This document shows, one piece after another, positions 35,556 to 43,482 of a DNA stretch of 44,044 nt. The notes beneath the pieces were generated by a model. The model worked only from the letters and a program-made list of their open reading frames with translations. It had not been told where the DNA came from and did not search any database. The stretch is from IMG/VR virus record IMGVR_UViG_3300032288_003681, positions 1 through 44,044 of that record; one strand, given 5' to 3'. The number at the start of each line of letters is the position of its first letter. Position 1 is the stretch's first letter. Position numbers and translations under genes: made by a program. This stretch comes from a virus.

Positions 35556-36053
35556 ATGAAAAAACTAAATGGGAACCCAAAAGGTGAGCTCGCATCATGG
35601 TTGCGCCAAAACGAAGACATACCAGGCGTTTCTGAAGCTTTGGCTAAATACAAAAAGAAATTCAACTTTAGCGATGACGAGTTTAAACATGCTTCCTCAA
35701 TCAGGGAGATGGCCGAAATAAAAATGCAGCGCAACTATGGGTTTGTTAAACCAAAGCCCGGTCTCTATTACAAAGAGAGCTCACGAATCGTTTACCGCGT
35801 AGAGAAGAATGGCAATAGCTGTTCTTGGCGTCCTGCTACCCGTGACTGGTGGTCAAAGAGCGGTGACATGGTAAAACTCATGACCGATTATGGCATGGGT
35901 AAAACTGTCCTTCTTACGCAAGAGCTGGCGTCAAGGCTCGGATTGGAAGCTGGAATGTGCGTTGCATGCGGCAAAGCCTTGACCACAGCAAAAAGCAAAG
36001 AGCTAGGCATTGGGCCAACTTGTCTCAAATCAATTACTCAAACACATGACTAA
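35556..36053 (+). CDS. DUF6011-type zinc-finger protein, 165 aa
   Basis: The C-terminus has CVACGKALTTAKSKELGIGPTC, the CxxCG-x-L...GIGPxC pattern of DUF6011-type zinc fingers. The remainder is helical and basic at the start, with a beta-rich centre (GLYYKESSRIVYRVEKNG). Common in actinobacterial phages, function unknown. Confidence 0.7.
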   Translation: MKKLNGNPKGELASWLRQNEDIPGVSEALAKYKKKFNFSDDEFKHASSIREMAEIKMQRNYGFVKPKPGLYYKESSRIVYRVEKNGNSCSWRPATRDWWSKSGDMVKLMTDYGMGKTVLLTQELASRLGLEAGMCVACGKALTTAKSKELGIGPTCLKSITQTHD

Positions 36054-36059
36054 ATACAG

Positions 36060-36133
36060 GCCCCTATAGCTCAGTTGGTTAGAGCAGGGGACTCATAATC
36101 CCTTGGCCGCAGGTTCAAGTCCTGCTGGGGGCA
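36060..36133 (+). tRNA. tRNA with CAT anticodon (Met or Ile2)
   Basis: Acceptor GCCCCTA/TGGGGGC, D-loop with AGTTGGTTA, anticodon stem GGGGA/TCCCT with loop CTCATAA (anticodon 36094-36096), T-arm GCAGG/CCTGC. The first base pair is G-C, unlike initiator tRNA, so it is elongator Met or tRNA-Ile (CAT read after lysidine). Confidence 0.9.
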
Positions 36134-36176
36134 CCGAAAAGTAGACAAAAACAAAAAGGACTGGTACGATACCCGT

Positions 36177-36326
36177 ATGATTACACTTCAGTTACACCGC
36201 AAGAAAAAGATGGACATCATTGCCCACTCGTTGACCAAGTCCGGCATCCCTATTTGGAGCGGCATACCAGAACTCATCGTCAAGGACCTCAAAGCTGCTG
36301 GCTATGTCATAAAGAAGAAGAAATGA
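36177..36326 (+). CDS. Small basic protein, 49 aa
   Basis: MITLQLHRKKKMDIIAHSLT... is basic and helical and ends in KKKK. TACGAT, a -10-like word, ends about eight bases before the ATG, suggesting a leaderless message. The stop overlaps the next start (ATGA). Not recognised. Confidence 0.55.
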   Translation: MITLQLHRKKKMDIIAHSLTKSGIPIWSGIPELIVKDLKAAGYVIKKKK

Positions 36327-36523
36327 CGCGGCAGAATTCACGCCCGGCGAAAGAAAAGAAAAACAAACGGCGACACGACCCCAGGACAAGCGATATACGT
36401 CCGAAAGCTGGTCCAGTAACTATACGTAGAGCGGACGGAACGACGGAAAGGCAACCGGCTAAACCTGGAACAAAATACGTAGATAAACCATACTCTTCTC
36501 CGCGTCCTAAAAACGTATCCTAA
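36323..36523 (+). CDS. Hypothetical basic, disordered protein, 66 aa
   Basis: Start at 36323 overlaps the previous stop. Lys/Arg/Pro-rich with no hydrophobic core (SRPAKEKKNKRRHDPRTSD). It may bind nucleic acid non-specifically. Four bases separate it from tRNA-Arg(CCT). Confidence 0.55.
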   Translation: MTRQNSRPAKEKKNKRRHDPRTSDIRPKAGPVTIRRADGTTERQPAKPGTKYVDKPYSSPRPKNVS

Positions 36524-36527
36524 TCAG

Positions 36528-36600
36528 GCTCTCGTAGCTCAGCGGATAGAGCAACAGTTTCCTAAACTGTTGGCCGTAGGTTCGAGTCCTACCGAGAGCG
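36528..36600 (+). tRNA. tRNA-Arg (anticodon CCT)
   Basis: Acceptor GCTCTCG/CGAGAGC, D-arm with CAGCGGATA, anticodon stem ACAGT/ACTGT with loop TTCCTAA (anticodon 36561-36563), T-arm GTAGG/CCTAC. It reads AGG; with the tRNA at 35229 both AGR arginine codons are served. Confidence 0.92.
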
Positions 36601-36623
36601 CCACCTACAACAGAAAGACACTC

Positions 36624-36704
36624 ATGGCAGAAACACTAAGCATTTCCATACTCTTATTCTCAATATGGTACTGCGGAGTACTGACTGGACAAAAATGGAA
36701 ATAG
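36624..36704 (+). CDS. Single-helix small membrane protein, 26 aa
   Basis: MAETLSISILLFSIWYCGVL is followed by TGQKWK, one hydrophobic helix with a basic end. It starts 23 bases after tRNA-Arg and its stop lies inside the following gene. Length suits a micropeptide, but the sequence is not similar to the MNSLLF family. Confidence 0.5.
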   Translation: MAETLSISILLFSIWYCGVLTGQKWK

Positions 36705-36934
36705 ACAAATTGATTGAAGCGTTGCGTCGTGAAGGAAAGAACCTTGGAAAAGACGTAGAGTCACCCATAGGTCATATCTCACAGCTTCTTTTAGATGCAG
36801 CAAACGTACTTGAAGAGCAGATAAAGCTCGGAGACGAACTGCACAACGTTATGCATCACGCGCTGCAGTGTCCAGAAACAGATTGCATCGATGTTGATGG
36901 TCTGTGTGACTGGTGGGAGTTAACCCGTAACTAA
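36695..36934 (+). CDS. Hypothetical helical protein, 79 aa
   Basis: Start at 36695 (MEIDKLIEALRREGKNLGKD), overlapping the small membrane gene by ten bases. Helical and acidic with Cys residues near the end (QCPETDCIDVDGLCDWW). Not recognised. Confidence 0.6.
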   Translation: MEIDKLIEALRREGKNLGKDVESPIGHISQLLLDAANVLEEQIKLGDELHNVMHHALQCPETDCIDVDGLCDWWELTRN

Positions 36935-36935
36935 T

Positions 36936-37133
36936 ATGGAAAAAATAGAACCTGATGACCTAGTGACTCTTCGCTGCTGTCGCGATTGGCCCATTCATGC
37001 ATACGCAGTGTATGGTCAGCAAATTGGTCGATGTGGCATATGCAACAACAGACCATCTGTTGTATGGGAGATTTACCCAGAGGAGAAGTATGCCCGTAAC
37101 CAAGCGGGCTACACCCCTCCTCCTGAGGTTTAA
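36936..37133 (+). CDS. Small Cys-rich protein, 65 aa
   Basis: CC at residues 14-15 and CGIC near 33-36 could bind zinc. Not recognised. Last gene of the plus-strand run; it overlaps the convergent ribonucleotide reductase gene by four bases. Confidence 0.6.
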   Translation: MEKIEPDDLVTLRCCRDWPIHAYAVYGQQIGRCGICNNRPSVVWEIYPEEKYARNQAGYTPPPEV

Positions 37134-39055
37134 CGTACTGGACAGGCTCCTGTAGAGCAGTCATCCAGGTCTAGCATGCCACCCGTGGCTGCCTGTAGAG
37201 GAATTGTGAAGTCAATCTTTGACACGCTCTTCTCGTACTGCTCTTTGGTGATTTCCTCGTATGGAGGAAGTGGGAAGTTGTGGTCAGCATGAAGCAAGAA
37301 CGACACGCTCTTTACACTTGAGTCATAGTTGGCTGTTAGCCACTCTTTGATGGACGAAAGCTCTTCCTTGCGGTAGTACACAGTTACAGAGACGGCGTTG
37401 TCAGCCCACTCTGTCTGCATCTTCTTGACCCACTCAAGCTGCTGTATTGCTGTCATCTCAGAGGCCAGTACTGAACCCGTAGGCGATTGGCAAGGGAACT
37501 CAACAACGTAACGAGTGTGGTCTTCACGTCCATCAATGCCGATATCCCACTGAACCTTGTATCCACGCTTGCGACATGCGTCTACAAGTGCGTCTGCTGC
37601 ACCAAAGCGAACACGACGAGTGTAGTAAGGAGCGAATGCAGGGTGGATACCAGGTGTTACGCCTGGAAGAAGCGACAGTGTTCCGGATGGCTGAACTGTT
37701 GTAAGACGAACAGATGTAGGGAACCCGTGTTCCTTTGAGTATTCCTTGTCCAGTGCTTCGAGTTTCTTGTATGCAGGCGACAACCATGAAACCTGCTCCT
37801 CTGTGCACTGGAGGATACCCGTGATGCTTTGACCGAGACGTGCGTTTTTGCGAACGATGTCTGTGGTTTTGTCGTATGGGTAGTTCATGCGTGTAATGCT
37901 CTTCTGCACCATGTACAGAAGCTCTGATACTTCACAGAACTGCTCGTATGACTCGATGTTCGGCAGGAACAAGGTTGACAGGTTGCATGACTCGCCATCA
38001 CCAAGACCAATCTCGGCACATGGGTTAAAGCCTTCGATGGTGTTGTCTACCTTGCGCTCACCAAGACGACCATATGTGCGAGCTAGGCGACGGTTGACGA
38101 GACCATATGGCTCTCCTGAACCATCGTATCCCTTCCACAGTTCTGGAAGAATCTCATCAAAGTGGTCAGCATAGATACTGTTGTTTGAGTTAGCTCTGTA
38201 TGCAGGAACGTTACCCGTGGACCAATTCTTCGCACGAATGAAAAGAACATCATCAGGGTCGCCAATAGCAATCTGTGCGGAGCGGCGTGAAGAGCCAGAT
38301 ACTACGATTTTTCCGATGATGTTACATATGTCAAGCACGTCAATGCTGCGAAGCTTCTTGCCTTCTCGGTTCTTCATGACCTTGCAGATGTCTTCTATGC
38401 CATCAATCAGTGCGCCTGGTCCGGATGCTGTTCCTCCGAACGTCTTGAGTGGTGCACCAAACTCACGTACCAAGATGGTGGAGTACGAGAAAGACTTACC
38501 CGTGTCGAAATATGACTTCAACACGCTGTGCAAAAGACGACGCCAACCAGTTCGTGAGTCAGGAACAATAATGTCTGCGTCGTTAGAGCGTTCGTGTGTG
38601 ATTGTCACGTTTGGCTTTATCTTTGGAAGCTCATGTATCTTTGAGCGTTCGACAGAGAAGCCAACGCCTCCACCAAGCATGAGGTAGTCAAAGAGAAGCT
38701 CAAAGTCCTCTACTGATTCGATGTTCGTGAAGTAACAGTTGTTAAGTGATGTGCCACTAAATTGCTTAACCAGCGGTGTACCTAGTTGCCACAATGCACG
38801 ACCTGAGAGCGAGCAGCGTAGGTAGAACATGTGGTCAAACAGTTGTTCTGCTTGGGGCTGTGATAGTGGTGCACCAATCTCAATAGCTCCATCAATAGCC
38901 CGTACGATAGTTTCAATCCAGGTCTCATTGCGGTTAAGGCCTGTTATTGGGCGACTGTAGGTGCGAAGGTAAACAACCTCTCCTAATCCACCAAATCCCC
39001 AAGGTACTTGCTTATTTTCGTAAGAGGAGATGAATTCTGGAGTAAAGATTGACAT
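37130..39055 (-). CDS. Class II (B12-dependent) ribonucleotide reductase
   Basis: This 641-residue protein has the catalytic cysteines and motifs of the monomeric adenosylcobalamin-dependent family: NNCYF (Cys107), NPCAEI (344-349, with Cys346 and Glu348) followed by CNLST, and a C-terminal Cys pair (Cys633 and Cys638 in DDCSTGACPVR) that exchanges with a thiol reductant. It makes deoxynucleotides without oxygen chemistry and needs B12 from the host. No intein or large insert is present. Thioredoxin at 34651 is a likely reductant. Six ACCCGT words lie in it, all on the plus strand. Confidence 0.92.
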   Translation of the reverse strand: MSIFTPEFISSYENKQVPWGFGGLGEVVYLRTYSRPITGLNRNETWIETIVRAIDGAIEIGAPLSQPQAEQLFDHMFYLRCSLSGRALWQLGTPLVKQFSGTSLNNCYFTNIESVEDFELLFDYLMLGGGVGFSVERSKIHELPKIKPNVTITHERSNDADIIVPDSRTGWRRLLHSVLKSYFDTGKSFSYSTILVREFGAPLKTFGGTASGPGALIDGIEDICKVMKNREGKKLRSIDVLDICNIIGKIVVSGSSRRSAQIAIGDPDDVLFIRAKNWSTGNVPAYRANSNNSIYADHFDEILPELWKGYDGSGEPYGLVNRRLARTYGRLGERKVDNTIEGFNPCAEIGLGDGESCNLSTLFLPNIESYEQFCEVSELLYMVQKSITRMNYPYDKTTDIVRKNARLGQSITGILQCTEEQVSWLSPAYKKLEALDKEYSKEHGFPTSVRLTTVQPSGTLSLLPGVTPGIHPAFAPYYTRRVRFGAADALVDACRKRGYKVQWDIGIDGREDHTRYVVEFPCQSPTGSVLASEMTAIQQLEWVKKMQTEWADNAVSVTVYYRKEELSSIKEWLTANYDSSVKSVSFLLHADHNFPLPPYEEITKEQYEKSVSKIDFTIPLQAATGGMLDLDDCSTGACPVR

Positions 39056-39120
39056 AGCAACTGCTTTCCTGTAGGAGTGGGGAAAGACTAGTGTACATCA
39101 GCACATTAGTCAAATGCAGT

Positions 39121-39423
39121 CTAGGAAATTCCTAACTCTTGTGCTTTCTCAAGAGTTACGTAACTACCTTTATGCACAGTGATTACTGTTGTTTTAGTAA
39201 AGGGAGTTATCTGTCTATCTTCATAAATGTTTTCTTCTACAAGAATCATTTGTGAATCTTTGAGTGTTTCTAAAACACTGTCAGTAAATGCAATATGCAT
39301 AGGTCGCGCTGTGTCTGTTGTGCAGTCACCCGTGGGGTGTTGACAGACAGGACATGTTTGTCTATCGGCTCTGATGATTGGTATTCCACCTAGAACTACG
39401 TTGTCGTCGTGAAATGCGCTCAT
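39121..39423 (-). CDS. Hypothetical protein, 100 aa
   Basis: Near the N-terminus CPVCQHPTGDC suggests a small zinc site. The rest is beta-rich (QMILVEENIYEDRQITPF). It is the second gene of the minus-strand run after the histone-like gene at 39810. Not recognised. Confidence 0.6.
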   Translation of the reverse strand: MSAFHDDNVVLGGIPIIRADRQTCPVCQHPTGDCTTDTARPMHIAFTDSVLETLKDSQMILVEENIYEDRQITPFTKTTVITVHKGSYVTLEKAQELGIS

Positions 39424-39462
39424 AGTTCTATTTTACAGCACTTGACTGTGCTGTTGCAGTTG

Positions 39463-39810
39463 TTATCGCTTGAACCAGGCGAGGAAGCGCTTACGTAGTG
39501 CTGCTGGCTTTACGTCGTTAGCGTAGATGACCTTGCCATTCACTGTTGCAGAGATGTTCGCAGTTGAGGTGGATGAAGCGGTATTGAATGCTTCCCAAAT
39601 CTTCTCTGCTGATTCAACTACATTCTGTACGCTGTCTGTGTTACCCGTGGCTGTTTTGGCCGCCTTCTTGGCTACTGACTTCTTGACAGAAGGTTTTTTA
39701 GCGGAAGGCTTCTTAGCAGGGGTCTTCTTGGCAACAGCCTTCTTAGCAACAGCCTTCTTAGGAGCTGCCTTCTTAGCGGTTGTCTTCTTTGGTGTTGGTT
39801 TGTTTGCCAT
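39463..39810 (-). CDS. Histone H1-like Lys/Ala/Pro-repeat protein
   Basis: Start at 39810 (MANKPTPKKTTAKKAAPKKA). The first ~57 residues are repeats of AKK, PKK and related units typical of bacterial histone H1-like tails. A folded-looking second half follows (ESAEKIWEAFNTASSTSTAN). Such proteins bind DNA and compact it. The frame upstream to 39894 is less likely. A short hairpin at 39435-39454 lies beyond the stop. Confidence 0.8.
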   Translation of the reverse strand: MANKPTPKKTTAKKAAPKKAVAKKAVAKKTPAKKPSAKKPSVKKSVAKKAAKTATGNTDSVQNVVESAEKIWEAFNTASSTSTANISATVNGKVIYANDVKPAALRKRFLAWFKR

Positions 39811-39870
39811 GCTTGACAGATTAGTCCACCTGATTCCCTGGTGGCGGAAGTAGTCGTGTAGCTTGGAGTG

Positions 39871-40500
39871 ATGGGAGAAGCCAAATATCCACATCGTCTT
39901 GACAAGCTAGCCATCTCTATGATGTCGGCTATGAATGCCAAAGAGCAGGCTGTCAAGAAATACGGCATAGGCGAAGAGATACCCCTCAGTATTATCTGCT
40001 GGTCAGGGGACAAGATAAGTCTCGTATTGTCAGCATCTTGGGAAGTACAGAAAAGCGCGCCTTCTGACAGATTCGGCAAGGTTAATGATGCACTGTGTAT
40101 AGCAAGGAGGGGGTGGGGTATCAATGCCTTCACTCTCATTGCTGAGGGGTTCTGCTCTACTGACCCCTCTGTTACTGATGGCATGGACCTGAGAGAAGCG
40201 TTCATCAGGCCTGGTATGCCAGTGTCTGAGTGTATTGCCATCACACACACAGAGCCAGAAGAGGTGACCTTCATAGCAAAGCCATTCTCACTCACGTATC
40301 CAAAGAGGGTTGTATGGGAAGAGGAGCTGTACTTTCCTGGACAAACAAGGATACGTGGTCAAGACTCTATGTATCCAAGACTAATGAGCAAGGTACTCAC
40401 TGATGTGGAGTATGAATTACCACCCGTGGACGAAAATGCGTATTACGAAGAGTTGAGCGAGGGCCTAGCAGAGCATGGCTTTGCATGCCAATGGCTATGA
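39871..40500 (+). CDS. Hypothetical protein, 209 aa
   Basis: Not recognised. Starts MGEAKYPHRLDKLAISMMSAM; a GTG and an ATG are adjacent and the GGAG site is only two bases away, so the exact start is uncertain. Mixed alpha/beta with a Cys-rich middle (ICWSGDKISLVLSASW) and an acidic end. The stop overlaps the next start (ATGA). Confidence 0.62.
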   Translation: MGEAKYPHRLDKLAISMMSAMNAKEQAVKKYGIGEEIPLSIICWSGDKISLVLSASWEVQKSAPSDRFGKVNDALCIARRGWGINAFTLIAEGFCSTDPSVTDGMDLREAFIRPGMPVSECIAITHTEPEEVTFIAKPFSLTYPKRVVWEEELYFPGQTRIRGQDSMYPRLMSKVLTDVEYELPPVDENAYYEELSEGLAEHGFACQWL

Positions 40501-40730
40501 TGTGGTCGTGGATACTGAGCACAGTAGGCGTTATAGGGCTGTACCTAGTAGGCAGGAAGCATTGGTGGGGCTGGTGTATAGCCTTCATCAATGAGTGTCT
40601 GTGGTGTGTGTATGCAGTCACTACTAGGCAGTATGGGTTCATCTTGGGTGCTGTAGCATATGGTGCTATACATGTAGTCAATGCCACTAAGTGGAGGGGT
40701 GAACTACCCGTGTCACCCGTGGACTCCTAG
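40497..40730 (+). CDS. Three-helix membrane protein, PnuC-like
   Basis: Start at 40497, overlapping the upstream stop; 77 residues. Three hydrophobic helices (WILSTVGVIGLYLVG; WWGWCIAFINECLWCVYAVT; FILGAVAYGAIHVVNA) resemble a fragment or short form of the PnuC-type nicotinamide riboside transporter group. A channel or transporter role is speculative. Confidence 0.55.
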   Translation: MMWSWILSTVGVIGLYLVGRKHWWGWCIAFINECLWCVYAVTTRQYGFILGAVAYGAIHVVNATKWRGELPVSPVDS

Positions 40731-40779
40731 GCGATTCACACACAGTAGAAGCGTGCCTCATAGACACACAGTTGCACAC

Positions 40780-41259
40780 TCAGGTAAAGCAACTAGGTAT
40801 GCGCTTATCTCCACGCTTGTAGATGTCAACAGTAGAGAGATGTTCTGGCTTGATAGTTCCACTGTACGTGTACGACACGAGCTTGGATGGCAGGGCATTG
40901 GTGTGCACGTCTCCACTATCAGCCTTGTTCACTGTGAGTAGTGAGCGGTCAAGGTGCTGCGTGGACACAGCGAGTACGACAGCGCTGTTGTGGTGCTTAC
41001 TGTCTATGCTGGGCATCTCTACTCCATCTACGACTATCCAAGACACACTGTCTATACGAGTGTAGTTACGTGCTGCTAAGAAACCTGCTGAACAGTCAGG
41101 GTCATTGGCTAAGTTGATTACACCAACATCATTAGGGACTAGACCTATCGAGTAGATGAGGGGTATTACGTCATCTAATGTGGCATGGTAAATAGTCTCT
41201 GGAATTGTGTCTTCTAGTAGCATTGCAGCCTTCTTACTGTATGTGTGTATGTGAATCAT
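40780..41259 (-). CDS. ADP-ribosyltransferase-fold (Tpt1-like) candidate
   Basis: The 159-residue protein has YHATLDDVIPLIYSIGLVPN followed by INLANDPDCSAGFLAA and later SYTYSGTIKPEHLSTVDIY. This order resembles the His-, loop- and beta-strand motifs of KptA/Tpt1 and related ART-fold enzymes (HAT...GL.P..., then A..FA). Such proteins remove 2'-phosphate from RNA or transfer ADP-ribose. The catalytic residues cannot all be assigned by eye. Confidence 0.45.
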   Translation of the reverse strand: MIHIHTYSKKAAMLLEDTIPETIYHATLDDVIPLIYSIGLVPNDVGVINLANDPDCSAGFLAARNYTRIDSVSWIVVDGVEMPSIDSKHHNSAVVLAVSTQHLDRSLLTVNKADSGDVHTNALPSKLVSYTYSGTIKPEHLSTVDIYKRGDKRIPSCFT

Positions 41260-41505
41260 AGCGACTATCTGTGTGTAAACCTAGGTGCCTAGGTGATTCA
41301 GGGTGCAGGCAGGCCAATGGACAGGGCTAATAACTAATTATTTATTGGCTACACAGGAATGAGAGTGGGGTCGGCTTGCAGTGTAAGTATCGGGACTGTC
41401 GTGAACTTTCCGCTATCCGATGCGGGGAGGGGGGGAGCGCGTGGAATATTTTTAGCATCAGCATTCCTTGGATAGATTTATCCAAACTTGGTCTAGACTG
41501 GCACG

Positions 41506-41616
41506 ATGAACAAGATTATCTCTTTCTCCATCATTGCCGGTTGCGTTTTGCTTGTTGCCTATCTAGTGCGCAAGCTTACCCCTAAAAAATACTGGCGAGA
41601 TACCTATTTCAGATAA
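41506..41616 (+). CDS. Small membrane protein, 36 aa
   Basis: MNKIISFSIIAGCVLLVAYL then a basic tail (VRKLTPKKYWRDTYFR). TAGACT ends six bases before the ATG, so it may be leaderless. Palindromes GGATAGATTTATCC (41470-41483) and GATAAATTTATC (41612-41623) flank it. Confidence 0.55.
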   Translation: MNKIISFSIIAGCVLLVAYLVRKLTPKKYWRDTYFR

Positions 41617-41638
41617 ATTTATCCGATAAATAGGGACA

Positions 41639-41670
41639 CGAAAAAAGCGCCCCCCGAAGGAAGCGCTTCA
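41639..41670 (-). terminator. Terminator after the 41691 gene
   Basis: On the minus strand AAGCGC pairs with GCGCTT across a TTCCTTCGGGGG centre and is followed by TTTTT. It is a strong intrinsic terminator. Confidence 0.78.
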
Positions 41671-41690
41671 ATCGTAGGAGGTTGAACTAT

Positions 41691-42041
41691 TTAGCCCTCG
41701 GTGACGGTGAATGCAACTGTCATGTTTGAACCAGCGGTGCTTGAACCAACAGCTGAGACATCGAGGCTGACAAGAGCGCCTGCTGCGAAATCGCAATTAG
41801 CAGCGGTAAGCGTGCCTTCGTCTGAAGTTCCTGCGGCTGCGATTGAGAATGCTGCTGCTACATCAGAACCGACTTTAAGGTCTGCGGTAAGTGCTGAGCC
41901 TACTGGGGCTGTGGTTACTGCAACATACGCACCGGTGATTTTGCCGGCGAAAGGCATCGCCATCGTCACGATGCTGGTTGTAGCAAGCGTGCCTGGGATT
42001 GTGAGTGTTACTACTGTTGGGGCAAGAACTGCTGTTGACAT
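41691..42041 (-). CDS. Decoration-type virion protein candidate, 116 aa
   Basis: The sequence is beta-rich and rich in Ala, Thr, Val, Gly and Ser, with few charges (VVTLTIPGTLATTSIVTMAM, then LTADLKVGSDVAAAFSIAAA). Only one Cys is present. Composition, length and a strong terminator fit a head-decoration or fibre protein expressed at high level. No specific family is recognised. Confidence 0.55.
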   Translation of the reverse strand: MSTAVLAPTVVTLTIPGTLATTSIVTMAMPFAGKITGAYVAVTTAPVGSALTADLKVGSDVAAAFSIAAAGTSDEGTLTAANCDFAAGALVSLDVSAVGSSTAGSNMTVAFTVTEG

Positions 42042-42123
42042 TATTTCTCCTATAAGTCGGGGCCTGATTGGCTAAATAAATTATCGCACGACTAGCTGTC
42101 ATGGTGGCAGAAGTTAGGGATTT

Positions 42124-42309
42124 TTATATGCCGTCGTCAATAGATTTATCAATAATGTCGCTAACTTGTTCTTCTTTTAAAGAGCGGCCCAGTTCTGTTG
42201 GGCCCCATAGCTCTTCGCCTTCATCGTTAATTCCGACTACCTCGATGAGACCTATACGTTGCAGGGCTAATAGGTCCTTCATTATCTCTTCTTTGGGGGT
42301 CATTTTCAT
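42124..42309 (-). CDS. Small protein with possible HTH, 61 aa
   Basis: LLALQRIGLIEVVGINDEGEELWGPTELGRSL has the last helix-wing look of a winged-helix fold, but the length is small. The start overlaps the stop of the upstream gene. Function is unknown. Confidence 0.55.
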   Translation of the reverse strand: MKMTPKEEIMKDLLALQRIGLIEVVGINDEGEELWGPTELGRSLKEEQVSDIIDKSIDDGI

Positions 42310-42572
42310 AGTTCCATTTCTGATGCTTTTAGTAGGATGTGACGAAGGGAGTACGCGATTGTGTTATTTATCTCAAAAGTGCCCCAAATTTCGTCATTTG
42401 GCTGCGTTTCTCGTTTTGTTGCAAACGAATCGTTTATTGCCTTGATAGAAATGTTTGCCATTTCTTCATGGAAGATAAATGCCTCTACTACGAGGTCTAC
42501 TATCTTTTGTATGTCTAGGTCTGAGCGCTCTATTCCAAGATGAGCGATGAGACGCTGGTCTATATCTGCCAT
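42306..42572 (-). CDS. Hypothetical helical protein, 88 aa
   Basis: Not recognised. Acidic helical (DIQKIVDLVVEAFIFHEEMAN). It is followed by, and overlaps, the small gene at 42309. Confidence 0.58.
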   Translation of the reverse strand: MADIDQRLIAHLGIERSDLDIQKIVDLVVEAFIFHEEMANISIKAINDSFATKRETQPNDEIWGTFEINNTIAYSLRHILLKASEMEL

Positions 42573-42678
42573 TTTTCCTTCATTTCTCCCCTCTCATTAG
42601 TGCATCTGGAGGCTGTCTTTCAACAGCCCCCAAACACTAGTATTTTGCCTGTGCATAACTCATCGTAGGACAGGCGGA

Positions 42679-43119
42679 CTACGAGTCGTACTCCTCATTT
42701 AGCATTAGTTCAGACACCTGCGCCGGCAAAAGCAAGAATCCCTTTGCAGGATTATCACTTGAGGAGGCGAAGGCCGTTTTACTGAGTGCCGAGTAGTTCT
42801 TACGAAGATAGCGCTTAATTCGGTCAACCGCAACTATTACAAAAGCGCCATCAAGATGATATTGATAGACCCACCATTTGGCGGTCGTCACATTGATTCC
42901 GCTTTTGACCCAGTCTTCCGTTCCATCTTGCTTGAGGCGACGCTTTGGCCACTGTTCGGTTTCTATGACCATTTTCCCATTGCGGTATCGGTCGGTCTTG
43001 ACCTCAATATCACCGGACGAAATGTCTTGGATAAATTTACGCAAAACATCTTCGCCGGCTTCACCGAACGCCAGGTCCATCAAAAAGTTGGGGGCTTGGA
43101 TGTCGTACTTATTGGTCAT
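42679..43119 (-). CDS. PD-(D/E)XK nuclease candidate, 146 aa
   Basis: Residues about 32-43 are DISSGDIEVKTD, the D...ExK core of the PD-(D/E)XK fold, followed by a helix and ETEQW. A basic C-terminal segment follows (RIKRYLRKNY). The length fits a small phage endonuclease or resolvase. Substrate is unknown. A hairpin (GGCTGT/ACAGCC near 42611-42628) lies downstream. Confidence 0.6.
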   Translation of the reverse strand: MTNKYDIQAPNFLMDLAFGEAGEDVLRKFIQDISSGDIEVKTDRYRNGKMVIETEQWPKRRLKQDGTEDWVKSGINVTTAKWWVYQYHLDGAFVIVAVDRIKRYLRKNYSALSKTAFASSSDNPAKGFLLLPAQVSELMLNEEYDS

Positions 43120-43236
43120 GGTGGCTACGATACATCGAGCCGATGATTATTGCAACCTAATAAAAAAATCGCTAAGATATGTTGCGTAGTGAAAAACATC
43201 GCTATATGATTAGGCATCCAACCTACAGGAGGAAAC

Positions 43237-43476
43237 ATGACAAAGCCGAAAAGCTATAAAGAACTAAAAGATTCTGGATTCGTAAGCCGTGGTCGCGCCA
43301 AGCCGGCGATGTCGTCTGAAGAAATCGAAGAGCGTCGCGAGCGTGAGCGTTTGGCAAACCGCCAGCGTCAGGAAGCGCGTCGTCGTGCAGCTATGGTGCT
43401 GCAGCATAATTACCGTAGTGAGTTTTCAGAGCTGTACCAGCGCGAACTCGCAAACATACAGTCCGAAGAGAACTAA
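43237..43476 (+). CDS. Basic coiled-coil protein, 79 aa
   Basis: The product is rich in Arg and Glu in a continuous helix (EEIEERRERERLANRQRQEA). AGGAGGAAAC precedes the ATG, a strong ribosome binding site. It may form a coiled coil with nucleic-acid-binding character. The tRNA-like gene follows seven bases after its stop. Confidence 0.65.
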   Translation: MTKPKSYKELKDSGFVSRGRAKPAMSSEEIEERRERERLANRQRQEARRRAAMVLQHNYRSEFSELYQRELANIQSEEN

Positions 43477-43482
43477 ATTCTC

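Noticed and set aside
38181-38687. Plus-strand frame opposite the ribonucleotide reductase
   Set aside because: The minus-strand protein has all class II motifs, so this frame is a shadow.
37130-39055. Intein in the ribonucleotide reductase or helicase genes
   Set aside because: Both proteins are close to the usual family length and the motifs are continuous.
39435-39454. Terminator at ACAGCAC-TTGACT-GTGCTGT
   Set aside because: The stem is good but neither side has a T-run, so it is not listed as a terminator.
2171-43310. GCCGGC as a special motif
   Set aside because: It is frequent (about twenty by eye) but shows no clear relation to gene position or strand, and it is palindromic, so polarity cannot be judged.
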